Shown: piece after piece, positions 27,222-36,192 of the stretch
Layout: every line of letters begins with the position of its first letter
How positions within the stretch are numbered: position 1 is the first letter of the stretch
Assembly: GCF_027557445.1 (NCBI RefSeq)
Contig: NZ_CP106841.1
Location: 2,528,001-2,592,000 of the forward strand
Direction: 5' to 3'
Length of the DNA: 64,000 bases
Source of the DNA: Paenalcaligenes faecalis
GTDB taxonomy: Bacteria > Pseudomonadota > Gammaproteobacteria > Burkholderiales > Burkholderiaceae_B
Program-made: the position numbers and the translations under genes
The notes under the pieces: generated by a model
Told to the model about the DNA's origin: nothing
Seen by the model: the letters and a program-made list of their open reading frames with translations, nothing else
Database searches by the model: none

Positions 27222-28162
27222 ACGTTAAGAATGGATTGCGCCATGCGCTCGGCAGTAGCCAAGGCGGCGGAGGTCATAATATCCAAGTTACCGGCATATG
27301 CTGGTAGGTAGTGAGCAGCGCCCTCAACCTCTAAGAACACTGAAGTTTTTAAACCGCTGAATTTGCCCAAACCAGGGATATGTAGTGGTTTGTCTTCAGG
27401 AATACGTTCGAACTGGACTTTTTGTTTGATGCGGTATCCGGGCACATAGGTTTTCACAGCGGCCACGGTCTGCTCGATGCTGGCTTCGACTTCGGCCTCA
27501 TCGGCAGCCTCGGACAACACGTAAACGGTGTCGCGCATGATCACGGGCGGCTCGGCTGGGTTCATAATAATGATGGCCTTACCTTTGGTCGCACCACCAA
27601 TCACCTCAATCGCCTGAGAGGTGGTTTCGGTAAACTCGTCGATGCTGGCACGTGTACCTGGACCGGCAGATTTACTGGCAATAGAAGCCACAATTTCGGC
27701 GTAATGCACTTTGGCAACTTTGGATACCGCTGCCACCATTGGGATGGTCGCCTGACCACCACATGTCACCATATTGACGTTTAGCTTATCAATATGCTCT
27801 TCGAGGTTCGCTACCGGAACACAGTAAGGGCCAATCGCCGCAGGCGTTAAGTCCACCATGCGAATGTTAGGTTTTAGTTCACGTAAAAACTTATCATTTT
27901 TAACGTGCGCCCCTGCTGCAGTCGCATCAAACACAATATCAATGTCTTTGAAAACGTCCATCTTCGTCAAGCCCTCTACGCCTTCGTGCGTAGTTGCTAC
28001 ACCCATGCGCTGTGCACGTGCCAAACCGTCTGAATTAGGGTCAATACCAACCATTGCACCCATTTCAACGTGCTTGCCATTGCGCAACACTTTGATCATC
28101 AAGTCCGTACCAATGTTACCGGACCCAATGATCGCAACCTTTAGTTTCTTACTGGCACTCAT
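27218..28162 (-). CDS. mhpF: acetaldehyde dehydrogenase, acylating (MhpF/DmpF type)
   Basis: A 314-aa NAD-dependent enzyme with the nucleotide-binding start [13 protein letters not shown] and the catalytic cysteine C134 in [12 protein letters not shown]. It converts acetaldehyde and CoA to acetyl-CoA. It forms a channelling complex with the aldolase encoded next to it. GGAGAATAGGA precedes the ATG, which lies 2 bp past the ligase stop. Confidence 0.95.
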   Translation of the reverse strand: MSASKKLKVAIIGSGNIGTDLMIKVLRNGKHVEMGAMVGIDPNSDGLARAQRMGVATTHEGVEGLTKMDVFKDIDIVFDATAAGAHVKNDKFLRELKPNIRMVDLTPAAIGPYCVPVANLEEHIDKLNVNMVTCGGQATIPMVAAVSKVAKVHYAEIVASIASKSAGPGTRASIDEFTETTSQAIEVIGGATKGKAIIIMNPAEPPVIMRDTVYVLSEAADEAEVEASIEQTVAAVKTYVPGYRIKQKVQFERIPEDKPLHIPGLGKFSGLKTSVFLEVEGAAHYLPAYAGNLDIMTSAALATAERMAQSILNV

Positions 28163-28164
28163 TC

Positions 28165-30018
28165 CTATTCTCCAGTGTTTTCCGTAATTAAAATCACCGC
28201 GGGATCTAAGGGATCAGCAAATAGACGCTTCACCTCATCGGCACGGTAACTGATAGACATGCGCTGGTTAATATACCCTTTGTCGGTAATTTCACCGATT
28301 TCGATATTTGGCGCAGTATTCAATAGTAATAAACGACGGGTATGACGCGAAGACGCCTTGTTTTCTGCCGCCATTTGTTTCATGCCTGTCAATAAGGCTT
28401 GGCGTACAGCAGGAACTAAAGCGAGCTCATCCACATGCATTGTTTGACCTTCTGGACCCGCTAAATCTCGTAAAGCGGGTGTAGGAAAAGCCAATACTGC
28501 AATTTCGTTTTGATCATGACCACAGACAACGCAATCGGATACATAAGGAGCTAAAGCACTGACCAATGCAGGACGTAATGTCCCTACAGATACCCATGTA
28601 CCTGTTGTCAGTTTAAAGTCCTCAGTGACTCGACCATTAAACACAATTCCTTTTTCAGGATGGTCTTCGTCAAACAAATAACCGGCATCGCCAATCATAT
28701 AAAACCCATCATCGTCAAACGAGCGCGAGGCTAACTCAGGGTCATTTAGGTATTCTGTAAATACCGAGGGCCCTTTGACTCGCATCTCAAGTTTATCACC
28801 TGATGGCATAAATTTAATTTCAATCCCCGGCACGGGTAAGCCTAAATTTCCTGGCTTATCAATGCGAAAGTGTACGTTCGTTAATACCGGTGTGGTTTCA
28901 GTTGCCCCCCACTCGGACGTAAAAAACAACGGCGTATCACGTACCTTGTTAGCTGCCTTATGGATGCGATCCCACGTATTCTGTGGCAACGCTGCAGCAG
29001 CGTAAAACAACGCATCTAATTCAGCAAACAGCGCATCAGCTAGCTCGGGGTCTTTTTCTATGTAAGGCAACAACACATCGTAGCCACGCGGTACGTTAAA
29101 AAACATCGTTGGACGCACATGCTTAACGTTTTCAATCGTACGCTCAATGCGACCAGGCATTGGCAAGCCATCATCAATATAAAAAGAACCACCGTTACGC
29201 AGCACCATATTAAAGTTATGGTTAGCACCAAATGTATGGCTCCAAGGCAGCCAATCGAGTACTCGTAGCTTACAGTTATCCAAAAAGCGCCAGCACTGTG
29301 CAATCATCTGCTGATTAGAGCAAAGCATCTTGTGGGTATTTACCACAACCTTAGGTTCACCCGTAGAGCCGGAGGTCAACAAATAACGCGCATGACTGTT
29401 TTCCGTCAATGCATTAAATGCCTCCATCACGGCTGGCGTTTCGTCGGTGCTATAGAGCTGATCAATATGCACAGCACCCGGAATGGCCTCGGGGTCTTGT
29501 CCTACAATAATTGGACAGTCTGGTTTGACGCTGAGTAACGAAGGAGCAAAGTCATGACCATGACTAACAAAAATGCCACCTGGATTTAATGACGCTAAAA
29601 TCGTAGCTAATTTTGAATAGTCTTTACGGCCTTTCGAGTAAGAGACAGAAACAGTACCAATAGGAATCCCTACATGCATGGCGGCTAATGTCAGCATGGC
29701 ATGGTTGAGATCATTGCTGGACAACACAACCAACGGTTGCGCTGAACTCAAACCTAAATCCAATAACCCTTGACCTAAACGCCCAACTACATCACGCACT
29801 TGAGCATAGGTTAACTCTCGCCAACCATCGCCTTCTCGTTCAGCAAAATAAAGGGCATCTGGCGTTTCTACAGCCCATTTTTCTAGCCACTCACCCACAC
29901 AACGCGGATAAGGGCCTAACGAATCGGGTGAACGCAAAATAAAACCACCATTATCTAAATGCTCAACTTCGACACGCGCTGGGGCTAATTGGCTCTCATC
30001 ATCGAAAAAACTTTGCAC
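28165..30018 (-). CDS. AMP-forming acyl-CoA synthetase, feruloyl-CoA synthetase-like
   Basis: A 617-aa adenylate-forming enzyme. I chose the GTG at 30018 because AGGAGA lies 6 bases upstream; an in-frame ATG at 30051 has no such site. The ATP loop is [14 protein letters not shown]; later blocks are [17 protein letters not shown] and [13 protein letters not shown]. Length and these blocks resemble Fcs (feruloyl-CoA synthetase). No Ech-type hydratase/aldolase or vanillin dehydrogenase is nearby, so it probably does not serve ferulate breakdown. It may activate the starting aromatic acid or the acid released by the meta-cleavage hydrolase. Confidence 0.8.
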   Translation of the reverse strand: MQSFFDDESQLAPARVEVEHLDNGGFILRSPDSLGPYPRCVGEWLEKWAVETPDALYFAEREGDGWRELTYAQVRDVVGRLGQGLLDLGLSSAQPLVVLSSNDLNHAMLTLAAMHVGIPIGTVSVSYSKGRKDYSKLATILASLNPGGIFVSHGHDFAPSLLSVKPDCPIIVGQDPEAIPGAVHIDQLYSTDETPAVMEAFNALTENSHARYLLTSGSTGEPKVVVNTHKMLCSNQQMIAQCWRFLDNCKLRVLDWLPWSHTFGANHNFNMVLRNGGSFYIDDGLPMPGRIERTIENVKHVRPTMFFNVPRGYDVLLPYIEKDPELADALFAELDALFYAAAALPQNTWDRIHKAANKVRDTPLFFTSEWGATETTPVLTNVHFRIDKPGNLGLPVPGIEIKFMPSGDKLEMRVKGPSVFTEYLNDPELASRSFDDDGFYMIGDAGYLFDEDHPEKGIVFNGRVTEDFKLTTGTWVSVGTLRPALVSALAPYVSDCVVCGHDQNEIAVLAFPTPALRDLAGPEGQTMHVDELALVPAVRQALLTGMKQMAAENKASSRHTRRLLLLNTAPNIEIGEITDKGYINQRMSISYRADEVKRLFADPLDPAVILITENTGE

Positions 30019-30091
30019 TTCGGGTCTCCTGTCAGTAAATGGAGCAAGCATTTACCATTTGTTTTCAAACTATATAGGTGAGCCTAAAACT

Positions 30092-30116
30092 CGATAGCCA
30101 GTCAAACTGGCTATCG
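30092..30116 (-). other. intercistronic hairpin in the catabolic operon
   Basis: A 10-bp perfect stem (CGATAGCCAG/CTGGCTATCG) with a 5-base loop lies between the hydratase and ligase genes. On the minus strand it is followed by AGTTTTAGG, a poor U tract. It could be a partial terminator or a processing site that lowers expression of the distal genes. Confidence 0.55.
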
Positions 30117-30140
30117 GGACATACAACAACAAATACTAGG

Positions 30141-30926
30141 TTAGACGAACTGGCAGCTGACCTCGCCCAAACGGGTCAAGCGTAACTGCAAGTGATCACC
30201 AGCCTGAACGGGTACCATTGGGCCCAAAGCCCCTGATAGCAACACGTCACCCGCCTGCAAAGGACGACCGACATTTACCATGGTACGAGCAAGCCATAAA
30301 CATGCGTCTAATGGGTTACCTAAACAGGCTGCGCCTACGCCCATAGCGGCTAACTGGCGATTTTTGTTTAGGACCATACCCTCTAGAGTTAGGTCTAAGT
30401 TGTTTAATCGTGTTGGGTTTTTGCCCAATACATATGATGCGGCCGATGCATTATCTGCTACCGTATCCGTAATTGTGATTTTCCAATTTTCAATCGCGGA
30501 ATCCACAATTTCTAATGCCGGTAACACGTACTCAACAGAGCTCATTAGCTCTGCCATCGTCACATCTGCATGATTGATGTCTTTACCCAAAACAAAAGCG
30601 ATCTCGCCTTCGGCCTTAGGGGCAATTAATTTAGAGGCATCAATCTCAGCACCGTCTAAATACTCCATATCCGCAAACAACATACCGAAGTCGGGCTGGT
30701 CTACACCTAGCTGCTGTTGCACAGCAACCGAAGTTAATCCGATTTTACGACCAACTAGACGTCCACCGGTATCTAAAATGCGCTGAGTGTTCAACTCTTG
30801 AACGGCATAGGCATCTTCGATGCGAGTAATACCGAAACGCTCTGATATAGGGCAGCAAGGGCGAGCCAAACGTCGCGCTTCAGCGATAACACTGGCTACC
30901 GCCTCAATTTGTGCTTTATCTGTCAT
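30141..30926 (-). CDS. mhpD: 2-hydroxypenta-2,4-dienoate hydratase (MhpD/DmpE type)
   Basis: A 261-aa protein of the fumarylacetoacetase-like hydratase family. It has RKIGLTSVAVQQQLGVDQPDFGML and the metal-binding acidic block AEGEIAFVLGKD, with a second acidic site in ALEIVDS. It hydrates 2-hydroxypenta-2,4-dienoate, made by the meta-cleavage hydrolase, to 4-hydroxy-2-oxovalerate for the aldolase. A GGAAG site precedes the ATG. Confidence 0.93.
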   Translation of the reverse strand: MTDKAQIEAVASVIAEARRLARPCCPISERFGITRIEDAYAVQELNTQRILDTGGRLVGRKIGLTSVAVQQQLGVDQPDFGMLFADMEYLDGAEIDASKLIAPKAEGEIAFVLGKDINHADVTMAELMSSVEYVLPALEIVDSAIENWKITITDTVADNASAASYVLGKNPTRLNNLDLTLEGMVLNKNRQLAAMGVGAACLGNPLDACLWLARTMVNVGRPLQAGDVLLSGALGPMVPVQAGDHLQLRLTRLGEVSCQFV

Positions 30927-30941
30927 GAAAAACTTCCAAGT

Positions 30942-31922
30942 TTAAATTTTACGGGCTAAGCTTTGCTTATACCCAGCTTCTAGCTCATCAATGAGCTCGG
31001 CAGCAGTATAAAGGGACTTGATCTGTCCCACACCCTGACCGGCAGACCAAATGTGTTTCCACGCTTTGGTTTCAGAAGCCATATTGCCCGAAAAATCAAT
31101 TTCTGCTGTTTTTACGGTACTCAAATCAAAACCGGCACGCTCTAGAGACGGTTTTAACCAGTTCGCCATCACACCACTCAATGATCGACTCGGGACAATA
31201 TCTTCAATCGTCGAATTCACTAGCATTTCGCGGTATTCATCTGACACCATGCTTTCTGCTGCTGGAATTAAGCGCGTTCCCACTAGGACAAAGTCATAGC
31301 CCAACACGCGTGCAGCATGAATATCTGCACCATTGGAAACCCCACCTGCTAAGCCGATAGGGCCATCCCAGAACTCGCGAACCTCAGCGATAAAAGAAAA
31401 AGGATTGTATGTGCCGGTATGACCACCCGCCCCATTACAAACCAAAATAACGCCATCTACACCCGCTTCTACGGACTTGCGTGCCATAGCAGGTGTAATC
31501 ACATCTGCCATCACCAAACCACCGTACTCATGGACCGTGGATAAAACACGCTTGGGAGAGCCCAAGGCGGTCGTCACCAAGGCAGGCTTGTAGCGCTTAA
31601 CTAATTCAACTTCAGCCTCAAAGCGGTTATAGGTTGAATGAACAATCATGTTCAATAACCACGGGTAGCTTTTACCCTCGTTTTTCTCAGGACCTAGCTC
31701 TGTAGAAATTTTTTCCAACCACTGATCCAACTGCTCGACAGTACGAGCATTCGGGGCAGGAATACTACCCACAATGCCTGCTTTGGAGCACGCAATCGTT
31801 AGCTCAGGGCTAGATACTAGAAACATAGGTGCAGCAACAGCAGGTATACGCTGTGACTGTAGAAGCTTCAACAATTGGGCTTGAAGTTCTGCACGACTGA
31901 ATGTATTTACATTAATGCTCAT
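30942..31922 (-). CDS. nitronate monooxygenase-like FMN protein
   Basis: A 326-aa TIM-barrel flavoprotein of the NMO/2-nitropropane dioxygenase family, with VVAAPMF-like start (PAVAAPMFLVSSPEL), GVDGVILVCNGAGGHTG and GLAGGVSNGADIHAARVLGYDFVLVGTR. The ATG at 31922 is chosen because AGGAAAA lies just upstream; a longer frame from 31982 would overlap the previous gene. Family members oxidise nitronates or act as FMN-dependent reductases or oxidases. Its role in a meta-cleavage pathway is unclear. Confidence 0.8.
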   Translation of the reverse strand: MSINVNTFSRAELQAQLLKLLQSQRIPAVAAPMFLVSSPELTIACSKAGIVGSIPAPNARTVEQLDQWLEKISTELGPEKNEGKSYPWLLNMIVHSTYNRFEAEVELVKRYKPALVTTALGSPKRVLSTVHEYGGLVMADVITPAMARKSVEAGVDGVILVCNGAGGHTGTYNPFSFIAEVREFWDGPIGLAGGVSNGADIHAARVLGYDFVLVGTRLIPAAESMVSDEYREMLVNSTIEDIVPSRSLSGVMANWLKPSLERAGFDLSTVKTAEIDFSGNMASETKAWKHIWSAGQGVGQIKSLYTAAELIDELEAGYKQSLARKI

Positions 31923-31944
31923 GAATTTTCCTGATTTTTGAAAA

Positions 31945-32739
31945 TTAACCACCTGCTTTACGAATTTCCCAACCACCGTCACTATGAATAATATGTGCAG
32001 TAGTCAGGCCGGAATTTTGCTTAGATGCTAATAATACATAATGTCCGGTGTGATCTTCTGGATTTGCAACACGTTTCAATGGAACCGCATCTGCTGCAGC
32101 CTGCTCAAACCCCGGAATTTCATTCAAAGGAACACTACGATGATTAAGACCATCCAAACTTTTCATCGGTGTGCTAGTCGCCCCAGGCGACACGCCGTTA
32201 ACTCGAATGTCAGGTGCTAATTCATAAGCTAACTGACGAATCATGCCCACTAATGCGTGTTTGGCTGTGACGTATAAAATACCACCACCACCGGCATAGA
32301 AAGCACTATTCGACAAGGTAAAAATCATGGAGCCCTTGGATTTTCGTAAGGGCTCAATTGCACAACGTGCACCAAGCAAATAGCCTTGCACGTTAACTGC
32401 AAATAAACGCTGGAAAGACTCTTCGACTTTTTCAGGCTCTATACGATCTAAGCGCGTAAAATAATCGAAGACAGCAGCGTTCGCAACAAAGGTGTCTAAA
32501 CGCCCAAATGTCTCTACCGTTGTATCAACGGCTTTTTGGTTATCCTCGTAACGCGTCACATCGCCCTGAATGGTCACGATGGCATCGCCAAGCTCATCTT
32601 TAAGCTGTTGCAATGCTGCTGCATCCCGCGCCATAACGCCTACTTTGGCACCTTCGGCCACATAGCGACGCACCACTGCGCTGCCAATGCCACCAGTACC
32701 ACCTGTGACCAATGCCACTTGTCCGTCTAGCCACCCCAT
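31945..32739 (-). CDS. cis-dihydrodiol dehydrogenase (SDR family)
   Basis: A 264-aa short-chain dehydrogenase with NAD-binding TGGTGGIG (residues 12-19) and catalytic S143 or S145, Y156 and K160 in YVTAK. By family and position it corresponds to BphB/HcaB/NahB, which re-aromatise the cis-dihydrodiol produced by the dioxygenase to a catechol. An AAGGAAAA site precedes the ATG. It lies directly after the dioxygenase beta-subunit gene. Confidence 0.88.
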   Translation of the reverse strand: MGWLDGQVALVTGGTGGIGSAVVRRYVAEGAKVGVMARDAAALQQLKDELGDAIVTIQGDVTRYEDNQKAVDTTVETFGRLDTFVANAAVFDYFTRLDRIEPEKVEESFQRLFAVNVQGYLLGARCAIEPLRKSKGSMIFTLSNSAFYAGGGGILYVTAKHALVGMIRQLAYELAPDIRVNGVSPGATSTPMKSLDGLNHRSVPLNEIPGFEQAAADAVPLKRVANPEDHTGHYVLLASKQNSGLTTAHIIHSDGGWEIRKAGG

Positions 32740-32749
32740 TGCGTTTTCC

Positions 32750-33274
32750 TTATAAGAACGTATTGATGTTTTTGCACAATAATGTCGCGTTAGGAATCAA
32801 GATTTTGCGGCGCAAAATTTTGAGTTCACCCTCTACACGACACAACACGTCTTCACGACGAGCCGCAATTTCAAAGTGCTCGTTTAAGCCTCGACTACGT
32901 ATGCTGAACAAACAGGTGTGAACCACATACTGATCGGCTGATTCGCCAGCAAATACCTCGACGTTAGTGACCATATGAACGTTACGAGTTGGTGGGTTTT
33001 CTGCCCAAGCTGTCGCCTGTTTAAAGCGCTCAATACGACGCGTTAAATCACGTAGCCCATCATCAAAAAAGGCCATATGGTCTGCTGAGTACTGCCCCAA
33101 CTTGTCTTCACGACGGCGGTTTTCTATACCGGGCATCCAGTAATGAACGTCCTCGTGCATTAAAGCTAGCCAATCATCCCAACATTCCGTATCCAGTAAA
33201 CGAGCCTCGCGGTACATAAAAGCGGTGACTTCACGTTCCACCTCTACAGAAACCAATTCATTTTTTACAGTCAT
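32750..33274 (-). CDS. ring-hydroxylating dioxygenase beta subunit
   Basis: A 174-aa protein of the aromatic-ring-hydroxylating beta-subunit family (NTF2-like fold), with EVTAFMYREARLLDTECWDDW and RNVHMVTNVEV. The beta subunit stabilises the alpha3beta3 hexamer and has no cofactor. A GGAGG site precedes the ATG; the gene follows the alpha-subunit gene by 12 bp. Confidence 0.92.
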   Translation of the reverse strand: MTVKNELVSVEVEREVTAFMYREARLLDTECWDDWLALMHEDVHYWMPGIENRRREDKLGQYSADHMAFFDDGLRDLTRRIERFKQATAWAENPPTRNVHMVTNVEVFAGESADQYVVHTCLFSIRSRGLNEHFEIAARREDVLCRVEGELKILRRKILIPNATLLCKNINTFL

Positions 33275-33286
33275 GGAAGCCTCCGA

Positions 33287-34633
33287 TTACTTGAGTTTGC
33301 CGTTATTGCGATCAGGCACATTTTTCCAGCTATCAGCCTGCAACATATCTTTCCAACGCTGATAGAAAGCGCGTGAGTTCGCCTCGTTAATCTGGCCTTT
33401 GTACACATTACCTGGTAGCTCTGAGTCTGCCATGTAAGTATTCATGCCTAAGCCTACGTATAGGTCTTGGTAACGAGTCACCACACCACGACTGGTTTTT
33501 GTGCAGTATTCCCAGTTCTCACCGTCGTCCATTTCAAAAACGCCAGTTGGAGAGAAGGTCATCATTGCACCACGACGCCAAAGCTCTTTAATTTTCTCTG
33601 GAGCATTTTTATTCACGACTACCCACGTGTAGAGCTCAATTTTATTTGGGCCACGCGGTTGCCATACACGAACGGTATTCTGACCTGGTAGGTAAGAGAA
33701 GTTCGGGAAAATAGTGCAAGACGAAATCGCACCCGTTAACTGAGAACGGAACTCACCCAAACGCTCTGCAACTTTAGGACGTAACTCGTGTAGGTATTTG
33801 TTGATTTCACGCTCGCCTAGTACCGCAGCATTACCAATCCCATCGGTTGCAAATTCATAGCCGTGGCCATTCCAGTTCACAGCGTAGGACTCAGGAAGCT
33901 CACCCACATTAGTGACTGGACCACCTAACATCGCGCGTGCAGCGGAGTCATGAGTCCAACCACCGTGCAAAATGTCACCCACGAAGTTTTCTGCAGCGAC
34001 TTTCCAGTTACATTCGTAAGTAGAGCGAATGCAACCGCCTACAAACTCAGAGCCACCTTCATCCATATCGAAGATCACGTCTAAGTACCACGTCATTGGC
34101 CCTAAGTATTCTTCTAATGAAGGAGCTTCTGGATCAAAGGTCGCAAACACAAGCCCTTTGTATGAATCAACTTGGGCCACTTCGCGCAAACCATGTTTGC
34201 TCTTGTCAAAGCCAGAGTCTTCATACGCTTTGGATTCGTGCATGCCACGCAATGCACCGTCTGGGCCAAATGCCCAACCGTGGTAGTTACAGACAAAACC
34301 ACGAGCATTACCTGCTTCGGCAAAACATACTTTGTTACCACGGTGCGGACAGGAGTTGATCAACACTTTGATCGACATATCCTTTTGGCGCACTACAATA
34401 ACTTCGTCCTCACCCATTGTCGTTGTAAGGTAGTCACCGGCTTTAGGTAGCTGAGACTCATGTGCCACAAACAACCAACAACGTGCGAAGATTTTTTCTA
34501 ATTCTTGCTCGTAAATTTTCTGATCCCAGAAAATCTTACCGGATAAACGACCCTCTTCCATGTTGCAAAGATTGTCTAATCCTGGCAATACGGGACTCGT
34601 TTCAATGGGTTTTAAGTTAATAACCTTGCTCAT
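33287..34633 (-). CDS. ring-hydroxylating dioxygenase alpha subunit (naphthalene dioxygenase type)
   Basis: A 448-aa catalytic subunit. Rieske ligands are C95 and H97 (CPHRG) and C115 and H118 (CNYHGW). The catalytic iron site is ENFVGDILHGGWTH, with D220 bridging between centres and H223 and H228 as ligands; D369/D370 in EMDDGENW supplies the carboxylate. Length and the NFVGD..H..WTH block match naphthalene-dioxygenase-like enzymes (NahAc has the same pattern). It would add both atoms of O2 to an aromatic ring. The substrate cannot be read from the sequence. Confidence 0.92.
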   Translation of the reverse strand: MSKVINLKPIETSPVLPGLDNLCNMEEGRLSGKIFWDQKIYEQELEKIFARCWLFVAHESQLPKAGDYLTTTMGEDEVIVVRQKDMSIKVLINSCPHRGNKVCFAEAGNARGFVCNYHGWAFGPDGALRGMHESKAYEDSGFDKSKHGLREVAQVDSYKGLVFATFDPEAPSLEEYLGPMTWYLDVIFDMDEGGSEFVGGCIRSTYECNWKVAAENFVGDILHGGWTHDSAARAMLGGPVTNVGELPESYAVNWNGHGYEFATDGIGNAAVLGEREINKYLHELRPKVAERLGEFRSQLTGAISSCTIFPNFSYLPGQNTVRVWQPRGPNKIELYTWVVVNKNAPEKIKELWRRGAMMTFSPTGVFEMDDGENWEYCTKTSRGVVTRYQDLYVGLGMNTYMADSELPGNVYKGQINEANSRAFYQRWKDMLQADSWKNVPDRNNGKLK

Positions 34634-34678
34634 AATTCCTCGATAGTAAAATCAGATGGAACAACCGACCTATATGGC

Positions 34679-35032
34679 TTAAACGGGACTGTTCGCGTCA
34701 TCCGCAGCTTCAGCTGCTTCAGCGTCTAAATTAGCGTAAACCTCATCACCTTCAACCTCTACTCGATAGGTGCGCAAATCGCGCTCGCAAGGAAAGGTCA
34801 TGGCTTTGCCACTAGGGATATGAAACTGCCCCCAATGCACTGGGCAAGTGATTAGATCATCATCTATATCACCTTCAGCTAAAGAAGCTGTTGCATGCGT
34901 GCAAAGGTCTGCCGTTGCATAGAAAGTACCCTCTAGGTTGTATACGCAGATATCACCGACATCAGAGTTTGGTACTTTTTTCATTTCACCAGCGGATAGC
35001 TCGCTGGCATTACATAGAAACACTTTAGACAT
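34679..35032 (-). CDS. Rieske-type ferredoxin of the dioxygenase system
   Basis: A 117-aa small soluble ferredoxin with cluster ligands C44 and H46 (CTH) and C63 and H66 (CPVH), the two-Cys two-His Rieske pattern. The ATG at 35032 has GGAG 6 bases upstream and overlaps the stop of the extradiol dioxygenase gene (TAATG). It ferries electrons from the NahAa-like reductase to the alpha subunit. The C-terminal tail is acidic and alanine-rich. Confidence 0.92.
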   Translation of the reverse strand: MSKVFLCNASELSAGEMKKVPNSDVGDICVYNLEGTFYATADLCTHATASLAEGDIDDDLITCPVHWGQFHIPSGKAMTFPCERDLRTYRVEVEGDEVYANLDAEAAEAADDANSPV

Positions 35033-35880
35033 TATTTTTCTCCGGCGATCAGCTCTAAGAAACCTAATCCTGTGACCCACTCGGGCACTGGTTCATAGGC
35101 CACTATTTCGCCTGTAGCATTAGGAACTGCCGCCATAGCAACAGCAAAAGTACGAATTTCCATCGCACCATTACCGCCACGACGTAAAATTTCTTCGTTG
35201 GAATAAGAGCAAAGGGCTTTTAGATCACCGTTCACACCGTGCTGTAGGATTTCTTGGTCAAATTCCGCATCAACCTTACCCATCTCAACGGTGCCTACCC
35301 AGTGACTAATTCCGCCGCTACCGATAATGACAACGCGTTCGTCGTCATCAAAGGACTCAACAGCCGCACGAATTTGCTCGCCTAGATCGATACAACGATC
35401 AAAGGAAATAAAAGGGTCTACCCCACATGCCAAGTACACAGGAATAGATGGCAAGGTGCGACCCAAGGCTTTTTCAGCAGGCTGAACCACAAACTGATGT
35501 GGAATAGCGAAAGCGTGGTCCATCGTGAAGCTACGACCCACAGCCCAGTCAATACGCTGCTTTTCGCCTTCGGCAACAATATGATTCGCTAATTCTTCGT
35601 GATTTTTTACTACACCGCGCTCAAGCATAGGTAAACGCTCGATAGGGCCATCCACATCACCCACACCGATTAAGTAACGGGGTAAACAATGTGTGCCAAA
35701 TAAGATGTAATGGTCACAACCCACAATGATCACAGAAGTCGGATTTAGCTCTGCCATGCGACGCGCGCATTCCTCGTAAGCACCCCAAACAACGTCTTGT
35801 TGTTCCTTTGGGGGAGCCTCTGGGGCAACCAACATCACTGGATCATGCGGCATCCAAAAACCGCCAACAATTTTACCCAT
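35032..35880 (-). CDS. extradiol ring-cleavage dioxygenase, catalytic (LigB-type) subunit
   Basis: A 282-aa class III extradiol dioxygenase. Candidate iron ligands are H12 (MPHDP), H57 (GCDHY) and E242 (MEIRTF), with the catalytic base H195 in GSGGISH. This arrangement matches the LigB subunit of protocatechuate 4,5-dioxygenase. It would cleave the catechol made by the dehydrogenase next to a hydroxyl. Adjacent lower-pathway genes are of the meta type, so the ring-cleavage product should be a substrate for the meta-cleavage hydrolase. The LigA-like gene lies 2 bp upstream. Confidence 0.9.
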   Translation of the reverse strand: MGKIVGGFWMPHDPVMLVAPEAPPKEQQDVVWGAYEECARRMAELNPTSVIIVGCDHYILFGTHCLPRYLIGVGDVDGPIERLPMLERGVVKNHEELANHIVAEGEKQRIDWAVGRSFTMDHAFAIPHQFVVQPAEKALGRTLPSIPVYLACGVDPFISFDRCIDLGEQIRAAVESFDDDERVVIIGSGGISHWVGTVEMGKVDAEFDQEILQHGVNGDLKALCSYSNEEILRRGGNGAMEIRTFAVAMAAVPNATGEIVAYEPVPEWVTGLGFLELIAGEK

Positions 35881-35882
35881 GA

Positions 35883-36185
35883 TTAGTTGCCTCCTTTTAG
35901 GGCAGCAGAAAAACCAGCTGTTTGTTCATTGGTAGCACCGAGTTTTTCTTTGTAAACACGCATGCTACGGTTCGGTGACATTTCTTGCCAGAAGCCCATG
36001 GTTAACATGGCATTAACGCCTATGTCTTGCATGGCCTTCACATCAAAATTCAACACCATGGCTTTTTCATCATCGCTTAGATCAAAGCGTGATAAAAAAC
36101 CCTCGGGATCTTCACGGAAGCGTTCTTTGGCAGGACGTTCTACAGACAATTGCCAAAGTACACGCTCAAGCACGTTACGACTCAT
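35883..36185 (-). CDS. extradiol dioxygenase small (LigA-type) subunit
   Basis: A 100-aa helical protein of the LigA family (RPAKERFREDPEGFLSRFDL, then MLTMGFWQEM). It forms the alpha subunit that caps the active site of the LigB-type partner encoded 2 bp downstream. Separate LigA and LigB genes are known for protocatechuate and 2'-aminobiphenyl-2,3-diol (CarBa/CarBb) dioxygenases. Their pairing with a DmpD-like hydrolase is closer to the CarB-type arrangement. Confidence 0.87.
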   Translation of the reverse strand: MSRNVLERVLWQLSVERPAKERFREDPEGFLSRFDLSDDEKAMVLNFDVKAMQDIGVNAMLTMGFWQEMSPNRSMRVYKEKLGATNEQTAGFSAALKGGN

Positions 36186-36192
36186 AAAAGCC

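Noticed and set aside
28165-30018. A ferulate-to-vanillin pathway based on the Fcs-like ligase.
   Set aside because: No enoyl-CoA hydratase/aldolase or vanillin dehydrogenase is present, and the neighbours are meta-cleavage genes.
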